DNA from: Parapedobacter pyrenivorans
Lineage (GTDB): Bacteria > Bacteroidota > Bacteroidia > Sphingobacteriales > Sphingobacteriaceae
Direction: 5' to 3'
NCBI RefSeq assembly: GCF_014636865.1
Contig: NZ_BMER01000005.1
Location: 182,483 to 246,482, forward strand
Length of the DNA: 64,000 nt
Both the position numbers and the translations under genes were made by a program. The notes beneath the pieces were generated by a model, which worked only from the letters and a program-made list of their open reading frames with translations, made no database searches and was not told where the DNA came from. Below, in pieces: positions 1-6,365 of this stretch. Position 1 is the first letter of the stretch. Each line of letters begins with the position of its first letter.

Positions 1-100
1 TGTTTTTCGTGGTGATGTAACGTGACATCCCCGGAAGACCGCTTTCTTTGTGCTCGGTGCATTCCAAAATCACCTGCACCCTATTTCCTTTTTTTGCCAT
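1..100 (-). CDS. rpmG: 50S ribosomal protein L33 (partial, 3' end outside window)
   Basis: The first 33 residues are visible, starting at the ATG at 100-98 and reading off the left edge. The N-terminus [18 protein letters not shown] is typical of bacterial L33, a small structural protein of the large ribosomal subunit. It follows rpmB on the same strand with a gap of about 50 bp, the usual rpmB-rpmG order in Bacteroidota, so the two are probably co-transcribed. The visible part has a single Cys (ILEC); whether zinc-ligand cysteines follow cannot be judged because the C-terminus is outside the window. Confidence 0.93.
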   Translation of the reverse strand, partial: MAKKGNRVQVILECTEHKESGLPGMSRYITTKN

Positions 101-149
101 TTGCTTATTGTATTATGATCCGTCGAAGTGGCACGGATAGCCTTCCTGA

Positions 150-383
150 TTAAACGTATCCCTTTTTGATAAACTTGTTGATCACGGCCGTGATGCCATT
201 CTTATTGATGGTCTTTATCGCCGAGGTGGATACTTTCAAGGTAATCCAGCGGTTTTCTTCGGGAATGAAGAAACGCTTGGTCTGCAAGTTGGGATAAAAC
301 TTACGCTTCGTTTTCGCATTCGAATTGGAAACGTTATACCCGTTCATCGCCCCTTTTCCTGTTAAATCACAAACTCTTGACAT
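150..383 (-). CDS. rpmB: 50S ribosomal protein L28
   Basis: This is a 77-residue basic protein beginning MSRVCDLTGKGAMNGYNVS, the N-terminal signature of L28, followed by the conserved KRKFYPNLQTKRFF and the C-terminal ISTSAIKTI-type segment (here VSTSAIKTINKNGI). L28 is a structural component of the large ribosomal subunit. The length is normal for Bacteroidota. It is the first gene of the rpmB-rpmG pair. A possible minus-strand promoter lies just upstream (TTTG at 426-423, 18-nt spacer, TAGATATA at 404-397), a weak match to the Bacteroidota consensus. It marks the conserved chromosomal edge of an otherwise accessory region. Confidence 0.97.
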   Translation of the reverse strand: MSRVCDLTGKGAMNGYNVSNSNAKTKRKFYPNLQTKRFFIPEENRWITLKVSTSAIKTINKNGITAVINKFIKKGYV

Positions 384-508
384 GATTGTATGCTGTTATA
401 TCTATTTTAATATGCCTTTTCGCAAAGAGCTTGCAAATATCAGCATTTGTTTTTTATTATACAATTATTTTTTTGTTTTGGTTTTTTGCCACCGACTGCC
501 CGTACCTT

Positions 509-539
509 ATTGAATTACTGAGCATTTTTAGTAGGTTTG
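509..539 (+). promoter_or_regulatory. Predicted promoter of the sugar isomerase-like gene
   Basis: An ATTG at 509-512 (one mismatch to the -33 TTTG) is separated by 19 nt from TAGGTTTG at 532-539, a perfect match to TAnnTTTG. Transcription would start near 545, leaving a leader of about 17 nt before the ATG at 562. No gene is seen in 384-508, which is AT-rich. Confidence 0.5.
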
Positions 540-561
540 GCAGATCAACGATGTACGTTAC

Positions 562-1479
562 ATGATTTCAATAGCGATGCCCATGAAACCCACACCACAA
601 GTTTTTTCCAGAAGAAGCGTATTAAAGGCGGTAGCCGCCACGACTACCGCCATGCTGGGAACGGATTTATTTCGTCACGTATCTGCCGCCGAAAAGGCGT
701 TGCCCAATCCGTTGAAGGGCAAGATCAACCATTCGGTATGTCGCTGGTGCTACCCTTCCATTCCCTTAGATGACTTGTGCAAAGCGGCAAAAGACATCGG
801 GATCGCAGGTATTGACCTCGTTGGCCCAGACGAGTGGCCTGTGTTGCAAAAATATGGACTTACCGCCGCACTTACTCACGGGGCAGGGCGTGGCATTACT
901 GAAGGGTTTAATGATCCCAGATACCATGACGAGCTGGTAGCGAGTTACGAACAACTGATTCCGCAGGTCGCAGCCGCAGGTTACAATCAGTTAATCTGCT
1001 TTTCGGGCAATCGAAATGGGCTGGCCGACGAGCAAGGTATCCAGAACTGTGCAATCGGCCTCAGGAGACTCTTAGAAACCGCCGAAAAATATGGTGTAAC
1101 ACTGGTGATGGAGCTGCTCAACAGCAAGGTGGACCATGCTGACTATCAATGTGACCATACCGAATGGGGTGTGGCCCTGTGCAACGAGGTGGGGTCAGAT
1201 CGGTTTAAACTGCTTTATGACATCTACCACATGCAAATCATGGAAGGGGATGTAATTGCAACGATCCGGAAACACCACAAATATATTGCACACTACCATA
1301 CTGGGGGTGTGCCGGGGCGGAATGAAATCGACGAAATGCAGGAACTAAACTATCCGGCCATCATGCGGGCAATCGTCGAAACCGGCTTCAAAGGTTATGT
1401 TGCTCAGGAATTCATTCCCAGCCGACCAGAACCGCTGGCTTCGCTGGAACAGGCCATCCAAATCTGTGACGTTGCGTAG
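562..1479 (+). CDS. Tat-exported sugar phosphate isomerase/epimerase-like (hydroxypyruvate isomerase-type) TIM-barrel protein
   Basis: The protein has 305 residues. The N-terminus carries a twin-arginine signal (SRRSVLKAVAATTTAML, about residues 17-33), so it is probably exported folded. The remainder fits the xylose-isomerase-like TIM barrel family: VMELLNSKVDH (strand with a metal-binding Glu and a following His), LLYDIYHMQIMEGD (Asp and His ligands), IAHYHTGGVPGRNEI and a late GYVAQEFIP with a metal-binding Glu. These motifs match hydroxypyruvate isomerase relatives, which use a divalent metal. The true substrate is unknown; many exported Bacteroidota members are annotated only as sugar isomerase/epimerase. 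In-frame ATGs at 577 and 583 are alternative starts, and the Tat motif is retained from any of them. It appears monocistronic. Confidence 0.85.
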   Translation: MISIAMPMKPTPQVFSRRSVLKAVAATTTAMLGTDLFRHVSAAEKALPNPLKGKINHSVCRWCYPSIPLDDLCKAAKDIGIAGIDLVGPDEWPVLQKYGLTAALTHGAGRGITEGFNDPRYHDELVASYEQLIPQVAAAGYNQLICFSGNRNGLADEQGIQNCAIGLRRLLETAEKYGVTLVMELLNSKVDHADYQCDHTEWGVALCNEVGSDRFKLLYDIYHMQIMEGDVIATIRKHHKYIAHYHTGGVPGRNEIDEMQELNYPAIMRAIVETGFKGYVAQEFIPSRPEPLASLEQAIQICDVA

Positions 1480-1549
1480 GTGTCGCGTTCCAATGTGAGA
1501 TACAGTAGTGTTCTTGAGTCTTCGTGCATACCGGCGAGGGAATTACCTG

Positions 1550-1618
1550 AAAAAACGAAAGGTTTCCAAACGGGGAGAATGGAAACCTTTACTAACCAAT
1601 TATAAACCTAAATTATGA
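1550..1618 (-). ncRNA. Candidate short RNA with intrinsic terminator
   Basis: A consensus minus-strand promoter (1654-1624) is followed after about 30 nt by a perfect 11-bp stem (1590-1580 with 1568-1558, loop 11 nt) and then CG and six Ts (1555-1550) in minus orientation. A transcript of about 70 nt would therefore start near 1618 and stop near 1550. It contains no ORF and lies antisense to the 3' flank of the isomerase gene. It could instead be an attenuated leader of a lost gene, or simply the terminator of the upstream Rdx gene; the promoter so close by argues for a separate transcript. Existence is an inference from sequence. Confidence 0.45.
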
Positions 1619-1623
1619 TGCAA

Positions 1624-1654
1624 CAAAGGTAGTGTATTTTTTACACTATGCAAA
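1624..1654 (-). promoter_or_regulatory. Minus-strand promoter with palindrome in the spacer
   Basis: On the minus strand TTTG (1654-1651) and TACCTTTG (1631-1624) are spaced exactly 19 nt, matching the Bacteroidota housekeeping promoter. The spacer contains the inverted repeat TAGTGTA-N5-TACACTA (1630-1648), which also overlaps the -7 box and so could be an operator. It would drive the short RNA candidate to its left. Confidence 0.6.
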
Positions 1655-1660
1655 TTATTT

Positions 1661-1960
1661 TTAACTTTTTTGTATTTTTCCATCGCCCTTCTCGGAGTGC
1701 CCCAGTGATTTATTTGGCGCTACGTGATCTCGAACCAAGCGCTTCAAAGCGGTTATCTCTGGGAATCCGCCATTTATTTTGCGGTCCACCATCAGTTTCC
1801 CGTCGAGCAGAATACAGAATTTTCCCGCAGTATCCGAAGGGTGCAACAGCACGCCGTTGAGCTCTTCAGCGAAAGTGGTAAGCAATTCCGATGCAAAGTA
1901 TACCGATCGCAGCATCCAGCCGCATTTGGGGCAATATTCAATAGTAATTGTTGGTTTCAT
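1661..1960 (-). CDS. SelW/Rdx-family thioredoxin-like protein
   Basis: The start at 1960 gives a 99-residue protein beginning MKPTITIEYCPKCGWMLR; an upstream extension is possible, but the conserved family starts at this Met. Rdx proteins (SelW/SelT/SelH relatives) are small thioredoxin-fold proteins whose redox site is a CxxC or CxxU near the N-terminus. Here it is CPKC at residues 10-13, so the Cys form. The middle shows the expected FAEELNGVLLHPSDTAGKFCILLDGKLMVDRK segment, in two strands, followed by FPEITALKRLVRD. The role is unknown, presumably cytoplasmic redox. It stands alone. Confidence 0.8.
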   Translation of the reverse strand: MKPTITIEYCPKCGWMLRSVYFASELLTTFAEELNGVLLHPSDTAGKFCILLDGKLMVDRKINGGFPEITALKRLVRDHVAPNKSLGHSEKGDGKIQKS

Positions 1961-2238
1961 TGTCTGTCGTGTTACAAAGATGACACAAAGTACGCAAAAT
2001 ACTGTCACGGGCACAAGGCGCAACGGACATAGTACCTCATTAAACGCGGATAGATGACAGCTGCATCGGTAATATACAATGCTTAAAACGGGGTGCTACA
2101 CACGGGAGCGGGGCCGGATTTCCCCTACCTCAGCGCGCTGGATGAAGAACGGAAGGAAAGCAAGCGGCAGAACCTGACCACTGACCGGGATGGGTTCGAA
2201 ATTGGCTATTCCCTGGTTCGGATTTTCCCCGTGTGTCC
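1961..2238 (+). other. Intergenic stretch without recognisable gene
   Basis: Several short ORFs overlap here in different frames, but none has a recognisable start context or family resemblance. A minus-strand promoter for the Rdx gene presumably lies near 1970-2010 but no clean box pair was found. The segment may be remnant DNA disturbed by the neighbouring repeats and insertion sequence. Confidence 0.5.
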
Positions 2239-2338
2239 TTCGGCCAGGCTTCGGTTTGTTGCCGAAGGCCTGCCGAACACGGGTCGAAGGATTGTCGAAG
2301 CCGTGTCGAACAAGTCTCGAACAGCACTCGAACAATGT
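2239..2338 (+). repeat. 11-bp periodic (C/T)CGAA repeat cluster
   Basis: Seven copies of (C/T)CGAA followed by six variable bases occur at an exact 11-bp step, starting at 2262, 2273, 2284, 2295, 2306, 2317 and 2328. Two inverted copies, TTCGG at 2239 and 2250, precede them with the same 11-bp spacing, so the whole can fold back on itself. Only the pentamer is conserved. The cluster ends five bases before the insertion sequence. Its function is unknown; similar spaced TCGAA arrays occur between genes in Bacteroidota genomes. Confidence 0.75.
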
Positions 2339-2417
2339 CTTGTCCTGAAATAGCTATACAGGTTAGCTAATAAATTCTGATTTGGTTATACACTGCAATT
2401 TGTAAATTCTGCATGAG

Positions 2418-3317
2418 CTATACAACAGCATTGACCTGTTTTTTTATATTTTTATTTTTCCACCGTTTAGCCAGATCCCCTGTTCTGAGGTGTGCCTGTT
2501 CGGGCGTGAGGTAATCGCAGCTGGCATGGGGCCTGATTTCATTGTAGGCGCGGATGCTTTCAGCGATTTTTTTGCGGGTATCGTCAAAGCCCGTCCCGGA
2601 ATGGTGCAGGCTGAACTCTTCTTTGATGATACCGTTGACCCGTTCGGCCAGGGCGTTCTCATAGGGGTCCCCGTTTTCGGTCATGCTGATTGCAATTCCG
2701 CTGGCCAGCAGCGTTTCCACGTATTCCCTGCTGCAATACTGGGACCCGCGGTCGGAATGATGGATCAGTCCCTGATTGTACATCCGGTTTTCCAGTGCTA
2801 TTTCCAGGGCCCGCAGGCATCCCCGGGCGGAAAGGTCCTTATGGAAGCAATGCCCCATTATCTTCCTGGAATACGCATCGGTGATCAGGCTGAGGTATCC
2901 CCATCCGTTGTTGATGCGGATATAGGTGATATCGCTCACCCAGATCTGCTCCGGCCGGTCCGCCGGTACCCCTTTGATGAGATTGGCGTATTTATGCATC
3001 CAGTTCCGGGAATCGGTGGTCACCACGCGTCTCTTCCTGCGCCGGACAAGCAACCCGTGTTCGCGCATAAGGTCAAACAGGTAATCGCGGCCCAGGCTGA
3101 TGCCATGCTGTGCCAGCATGGGGCTGATCATGTGGTGTAATTTCAGGGTGCCCGTCCGGGGCAGTGACCTGCGGATATCCATCACATGCTGTATGACGAT
3201 GTCTTCCTTTACGCCCATATCCCGGGAGCGCCATTGGTAATCGTACCAGGCGTGGCGCGTCTTGCCAAACAGTCTGCACAGTGTTTTTATCCCCAATGAG
3301 GGGTAGTCCTGTTTCAT
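2418..3317 (-). CDS. IS3-family transposase OrfB (DDE integrase core)
   Basis: The protein has 299 residues. The N-terminal part (about 1-100) is an HTH_21-like region and the C-terminal part (about 120-280) an rve integrase core. The catalytic triad is visible: Asp in WVSDITYI, Asp in HHSDRGSQY, and Glu in NALAERVNG, with 35 residues between the second Asp and the Glu (DD35E). It catalyses strand cutting and joining during transposition. The ATG overlaps the stop of OrfA by four bases (ATGA), which points to translational coupling rather than the programmed frameshift common in this family. It appears intact. Confidence 0.95.
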   Translation of the reverse strand: MKQDYPSLGIKTLCRLFGKTRHAWYDYQWRSRDMGVKEDIVIQHVMDIRRSLPRTGTLKLHHMISPMLAQHGISLGRDYLFDLMREHGLLVRRRKRRVVTTDSRNWMHKYANLIKGVPADRPEQIWVSDITYIRINNGWGYLSLITDAYSRKIMGHCFHKDLSARGCLRALEIALENRMYNQGLIHHSDRGSQYCSREYVETLLASGIAISMTENGDPYENALAERVNGIIKEEFSLHHSGTGFDDTRKKIAESIRAYNEIRPHASCDYLTPEQAHLRTGDLAKRWKNKNIKKQVNAVV

Positions 3318-3865
3318 TTGGGTGACTGTTTGGCACCAGACTTTTTTCGGATATCGATTTTAAGCTGCTCCTGGGCGATATCGATCATCGTTTCCAGTGC
3401 CCGGATTTTCAGCTGCGCCCCGGCCAGCTGCTGTTCCAGGGCTTTGCGCTCATCAGTCCCGTATTCTTCCTTTGGCTGCATAACCGGTGTTTGGGGGCTA
3501 AGTTCGGCATTATTCCCCGGACTCGCGCTCTTCTCCAGCCGCAGCCAGCGGTCCACGGTAGACCTGCTTCTCACACCGAAGGCCACGCATGCCTGCCGGA
3601 CGCCCATGCCCGATTCCACCGCCCGCAGGATGGAGCGTCTCTCCGATGGACTGTAGCAACGGGGTCTCTCACCCCGGTAAGCAGGCGATCCGTGACGGTT
3701 CATCCAATAGGTCAGGGTGGAATGATGCATCCCATACTGGCTTAAGATCTCCCTGCGGGGGACCCCCGACTCGATCATCCCTACTATCTTCATGATTTCC
3801 CGCTTGTCGAATGGGATATGTTTGTCCGCTCTCGACGACTTCCCCTTACTTCTTTTGTCTTCCAT
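3314..3865 (-). CDS. IS3-family transposase OrfA (DNA-binding)
   Basis: The protein has 183 residues and two helix-turn-helix units: about 22-60 (PRREILSQYGMHHSTLTYWM) and about 72-112 (VRQACVAFGVRSRSTVDRWL). A predicted coiled coil follows near 139-172 (KALEQQLAGAQLKIRALETM), resembling the leucine-zipper-like region through which IS3 OrfA and OrfAB multimerise. Its role is binding the terminal inverted repeats. It is longer than the roughly 90-residue OrfA of many IS3 elements because of the duplicated HTH. It is directly upstream of OrfB with a 4-bp overlap. Confidence 0.9.
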   Translation of the reverse strand: MEDKRSKGKSSRADKHIPFDKREIMKIVGMIESGVPRREILSQYGMHHSTLTYWMNRHGSPAYRGERPRCYSPSERRSILRAVESGMGVRQACVAFGVRSRSTVDRWLRLEKSASPGNNAELSPQTPVMQPKEEYGTDERKALEQQLAGAQLKIRALETMIDIAQEQLKIDIRKKSGAKQSPK

Positions 3866-4033
3866 ACACAGTTAAATTGTGTATAGCTTTTTTAGGAATC
3901 GACAATTTGTGCCAGTTTGTGCCAATCGCTGCCATAAGTTGAACAGGACGGCTCACCTGCCTACGTTTGTGCAAAGAAGCGAGCTATGGGCAACGCTTAG
4001 TATTGGAATAAAATAAATTCTTAACTTTAAACC

Positions 4034-5296
4034 ATGATGAAAACCTTCTATATCGCCGCAACGGTGTTGATCCTATTCAGTACAGTTAGGGCACAGCCCG
4101 GCAGCGTCAACTATGACGAATCGAAGGTGCCCGTATATACGCTGCCGGCATTATTGGAAACGGCGGATGGGCTGCAGGTAACCAACACAGTGCAATGGGA
4201 GCAACAGCGGCGCCCGGAAATCCTGGAGTTATTTGCCAGACAGGTCTACGGCCGTACACCGAAAGATCCGATAGCCGTTCGCTATGAGGTACTCACCGAA
4301 AACCCGCATGCATTGGGGGGCAAAGCAACGAGTAAACAGATTAAGTTTGTCTTCCATAACGGAAAGAAGGAAATTGAGGCTATACTACTGCTTTTCCTGC
4401 CCAATAACGTACAGGGTAAATTCCCACTATTTGTAGCTTATAATTTCAAAGGTAACCACAGTACCACATTGGATACCACCATCCTGTACACGAAAAACTT
4501 CGCGTTGGTGAAGGAACCGAACCATCCGGATTGGGAGCGCGGCTGCCAGGCCAGCCGGTGGGCTTATGATGATGTTATCGCGCGCGGCTATGGCATCGCT
4601 ACGATGTGCTATCACGATATCTTTCCAGACAAGCCAGATTTGAAAGATCATAGCGTAGTATCCCTTTTCCCTGGTTATGGCAAGGGTGAAGACGCCGCCG
4701 ATGAGTGGCAGGCCATCGGTGCGTGGGCTTGGGGTTCTAGCCGTATACTGGACTACCTAACTACCGAACCCAGCGTAGATATGGACCGCATTGCCATTAT
4801 GGGTCACTCCCGGCAGGGCAAAGCCGCCCTATGGGCCGGCGCGCAGGATATGCGATTCAAAATTGTCATCTCCAATGATTCCGGTGCTGGAGGCGCAGCC
4901 CTATCCAGGCGCAAGTATGGCGAAACCATCGCCATTGTGAGCAACATCAAGCCCGCATGGTTCTGTCGTGCCCTAGATCGATATCATGGAAGAGAAGAGG
5001 ATATGCCTGTCGACCAGCATCAGCTGCTCGCATTGATGGCGCCTCGGCCGGTGTATGTCGCGAGTGCCGAAGAAGACCGCTGGGCAGATCCCAAAGGCGA
5101 GTATCTGGCAGCATACCACGCCAGTCCAGCATATGCATTATACAACCTGAAGGGGCTTCCGTCCGCGACTCCACCACCCATTCACCAACCCATCATGAAC
5201 GACGTGGGTTATCACATCCGTGCTGGTAAGCATGATGTAACGCGGTATGATTGGCTGGCATTCCTGGACTTCGCCGATAAACATTTTAGAAAATAA
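4034..5296 (+). CDS. CE15-type glucuronoyl esterase-like secreted hydrolase
   Basis: The protein has 420 residues, with a signal peptide at about 1-20 ending near VRAQ. It has an alpha/beta-hydrolase fold of the bacterial CE15 type: nucleophile elbow GHSRQGKAA with Ser259, a NDSGAGGAAL segment, an acidic stretch SAEEDRWADP that can supply the catalytic acid, and His400 in GKHDVTRYDW. CE15 enzymes cleave ester bonds between glucuronoxylan 4-O-methylglucuronate and lignin alcohols, which suits a neighbourhood of hemicellulose genes. The specificity is inferred. It is a single gene between the insertion sequence and PUL A and converges on GH43. In-frame ATGs at 4034 and 4037 are equivalent. No clear promoter lies in 3898-4033, where TTTGTGCCA is repeated at 3906 and 3916. 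Confidence 0.82.
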   Translation: MMKTFYIAATVLILFSTVRAQPGSVNYDESKVPVYTLPALLETADGLQVTNTVQWEQQRRPEILELFARQVYGRTPKDPIAVRYEVLTENPHALGGKATSKQIKFVFHNGKKEIEAILLLFLPNNVQGKFPLFVAYNFKGNHSTTLDTTILYTKNFALVKEPNHPDWERGCQASRWAYDDVIARGYGIATMCYHDIFPDKPDLKDHSVVSLFPGYGKGEDAADEWQAIGAWAWGSSRILDYLTTEPSVDMDRIAIMGHSRQGKAALWAGAQDMRFKIVISNDSGAGGAALSRRKYGETIAIVSNIKPAWFCRALDRYHGREEDMPVDQHQLLALMAPRPVYVASAEEDRWADPKGEYLAAYHASPAYALYNLKGLPSATPPPIHQPIMNDVGYHIRAGKHDVTRYDWLAFLDFADKHFRK

Positions 5297-5323
5297 GGAC
5301 TTTCTTGTTTTAACGGCAAAGAG

Positions 5324-5355
5324 ACACCGGATGAAAGTGATCTTCCATCCGGTGT
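5324..5355. terminator. Bidirectional terminator hairpin between convergent genes
   Basis: ACACCGGATG (5324-5333) pairs perfectly with CATCCGGTGT (5346-5355) across a 12-nt loop. It lies between the convergent esterase and GH43 genes. Only short T-runs follow on either strand. Confidence 0.7.
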
Positions 5356-5380
5356 TTGCATACCGCCACAAAGGCTTTCG

Positions 5381-6364
5381 CTATTTCATGATAGTCAGTT
5401 TACCATCGTTTTCCACCACTTCGTACAACACAGGATAGGACGGTGCATCGTTAGGCGCGTGGTAGGAGATCATCAACCTGCCCGATGCGCGAAAAAGCAT
5501 GGCATGGCCGCCATGGTCATCGTTGATTGGCGTATCATCGAGCGTCCATGGGCCAGCTAGGTTTCCACTTTCCGATCGGGCAATGCCAATAGCGTATTTC
5601 CCCGCTTTGGTAAAGCTGGACCATAGCATCAGCAGCTGGCCATTCATGGCTTTATGCACAAATGGGGCATCGGTTACATAGCCAGTCGTGCCATGGGCGG
5701 TGATGGTACCGGTCCATGCCGCCGATCCCGCATTGAACAACAGTATCGGCTCGCCCACGGTTGTCTTCAGGTCTGTCGAAAGCTGTTGCAGGTAGATTTC
5801 GCCATTGCCTACCTCCAACCATTCGCGGCAGAATAGCAACCACGGTGTACCCGCCTCGTCTACGTGCAATGAACCATCGAGAGACATCCAATTGGTCGGA
5901 GTAATGGGGCTATTTACAAGCGGTTTAAAACCACTGTCCGGTCTGTCTGAAACTAAGATGGAAGTGCCTCGCTTTTTGCCGGGCGCACTGAAGGTCGCAA
6001 ACAGGTAATATTTCCCCTGATAGTTGTACACATCCGGTGCCCAGAAATCTTCCTTACCCCAGAAATCGGCACCGGCCACAAATGCGTTGCCTTTGTCTTT
6101 CCACAATTTCAGGTCCTTACTCTCATATACCTTGAAACCTGGCTTGTTATTCACATGCAGGTAGTACAGGTCGGTTTCCGGATCCTGCACGATAAAGGGG
6201 TCTCGCGCTTGGAATGATCCGTAGGGAATGGTATATTCTTCTTGTTCTGGCGGTGTAGTGTCTTTGGGTTCGCCGGATGATTTCGAGCACGAGCAGGCGG
6301 CTGCGAAGCAAAGTATGATACCGGATAAAAATAGAAAATGCATTGGATTCTTCATGGCTTTCAA
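5381..6364 (-). CDS. GH43-family glycoside hydrolase, lipoprotein
   Basis: The protein has 327 residues, with a lipoprotein signal whose lipobox Cys is residue 24 (CFAAAC), so it is probably membrane-anchored. The five-bladed propeller motifs are present: ARDPFI with Asp55 (general base), WMSLDGSL with Asp163 (pKa modulator), and TDAPF with Asp232 where many GH43 enzymes have the acid Glu in an E-(G/A)-P motif. GH43 enzymes act on arabinose- or xylose-containing glycans. It is the last gene of PUL A, one base after SusD, so co-transcription is nearly certain. Asp at the acid position may reflect a particular subfamily or altered activity. Confidence 0.85.
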   Translation of the reverse strand: MKAMKNPMHFLFLSGIILCFAAACSCSKSSGEPKDTTPPEQEEYTIPYGSFQARDPFIVQDPETDLYYLHVNNKPGFKVYESKDLKLWKDKGNAFVAGADFWGKEDFWAPDVYNYQGKYYLFATFSAPGKKRGTSILVSDRPDSGFKPLVNSPITPTNWMSLDGSLHVDEAGTPWLLFCREWLEVGNGEIYLQQLSTDLKTTVGEPILLFNAGSAAWTGTITAHGTTGYVTDAPFVHKAMNGQLLMLWSSFTKAGKYAIGIARSESGNLAGPWTLDDTPINDDHGGHAMLFRASGRLMISYHAPNDAPSYPVLYEVVENDGKLTIMK

Positions 6365-6365
6365 T

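Larger units (their letters stand above)
2343..3897 (-). mobile_element. IS3-family insertion sequence
   Basis: Two transposase ORFs are bounded by imperfect inverted repeats. The left end is TCCTGAAATAGCTATACA (2343-2360). The right end (3897-3880 on the minus strand) is TCCTAAAAAAGCTATACA; 16 of 18 positions match. Further copies of the AGCTATACA core lie inside (around 2410), possible transposase-binding sites. The element is about 1555 bp. No convincing target-site duplication was found when the ends are placed here, so the exact termini may differ by a few bases. Confidence 0.8.

Noticed and set aside
1928..1940. Selenocysteine in the SelW-like protein
   Set aside because: The redox motif reads CPKC with ordinary Cys codons and no in-frame UGA.
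2093..2353. Short ORFs in the intergenic region before the insertion sequence
   Set aside because: They are generated by the 11-bp TCGAA array and overlap on both strands without any family signature.
2339..3905. Target-site duplication for the insertion sequence
   Set aside because: Flanks at the inferred ends do not share a 3-5 bp repeat; the ends may be misplaced or one flank altered.
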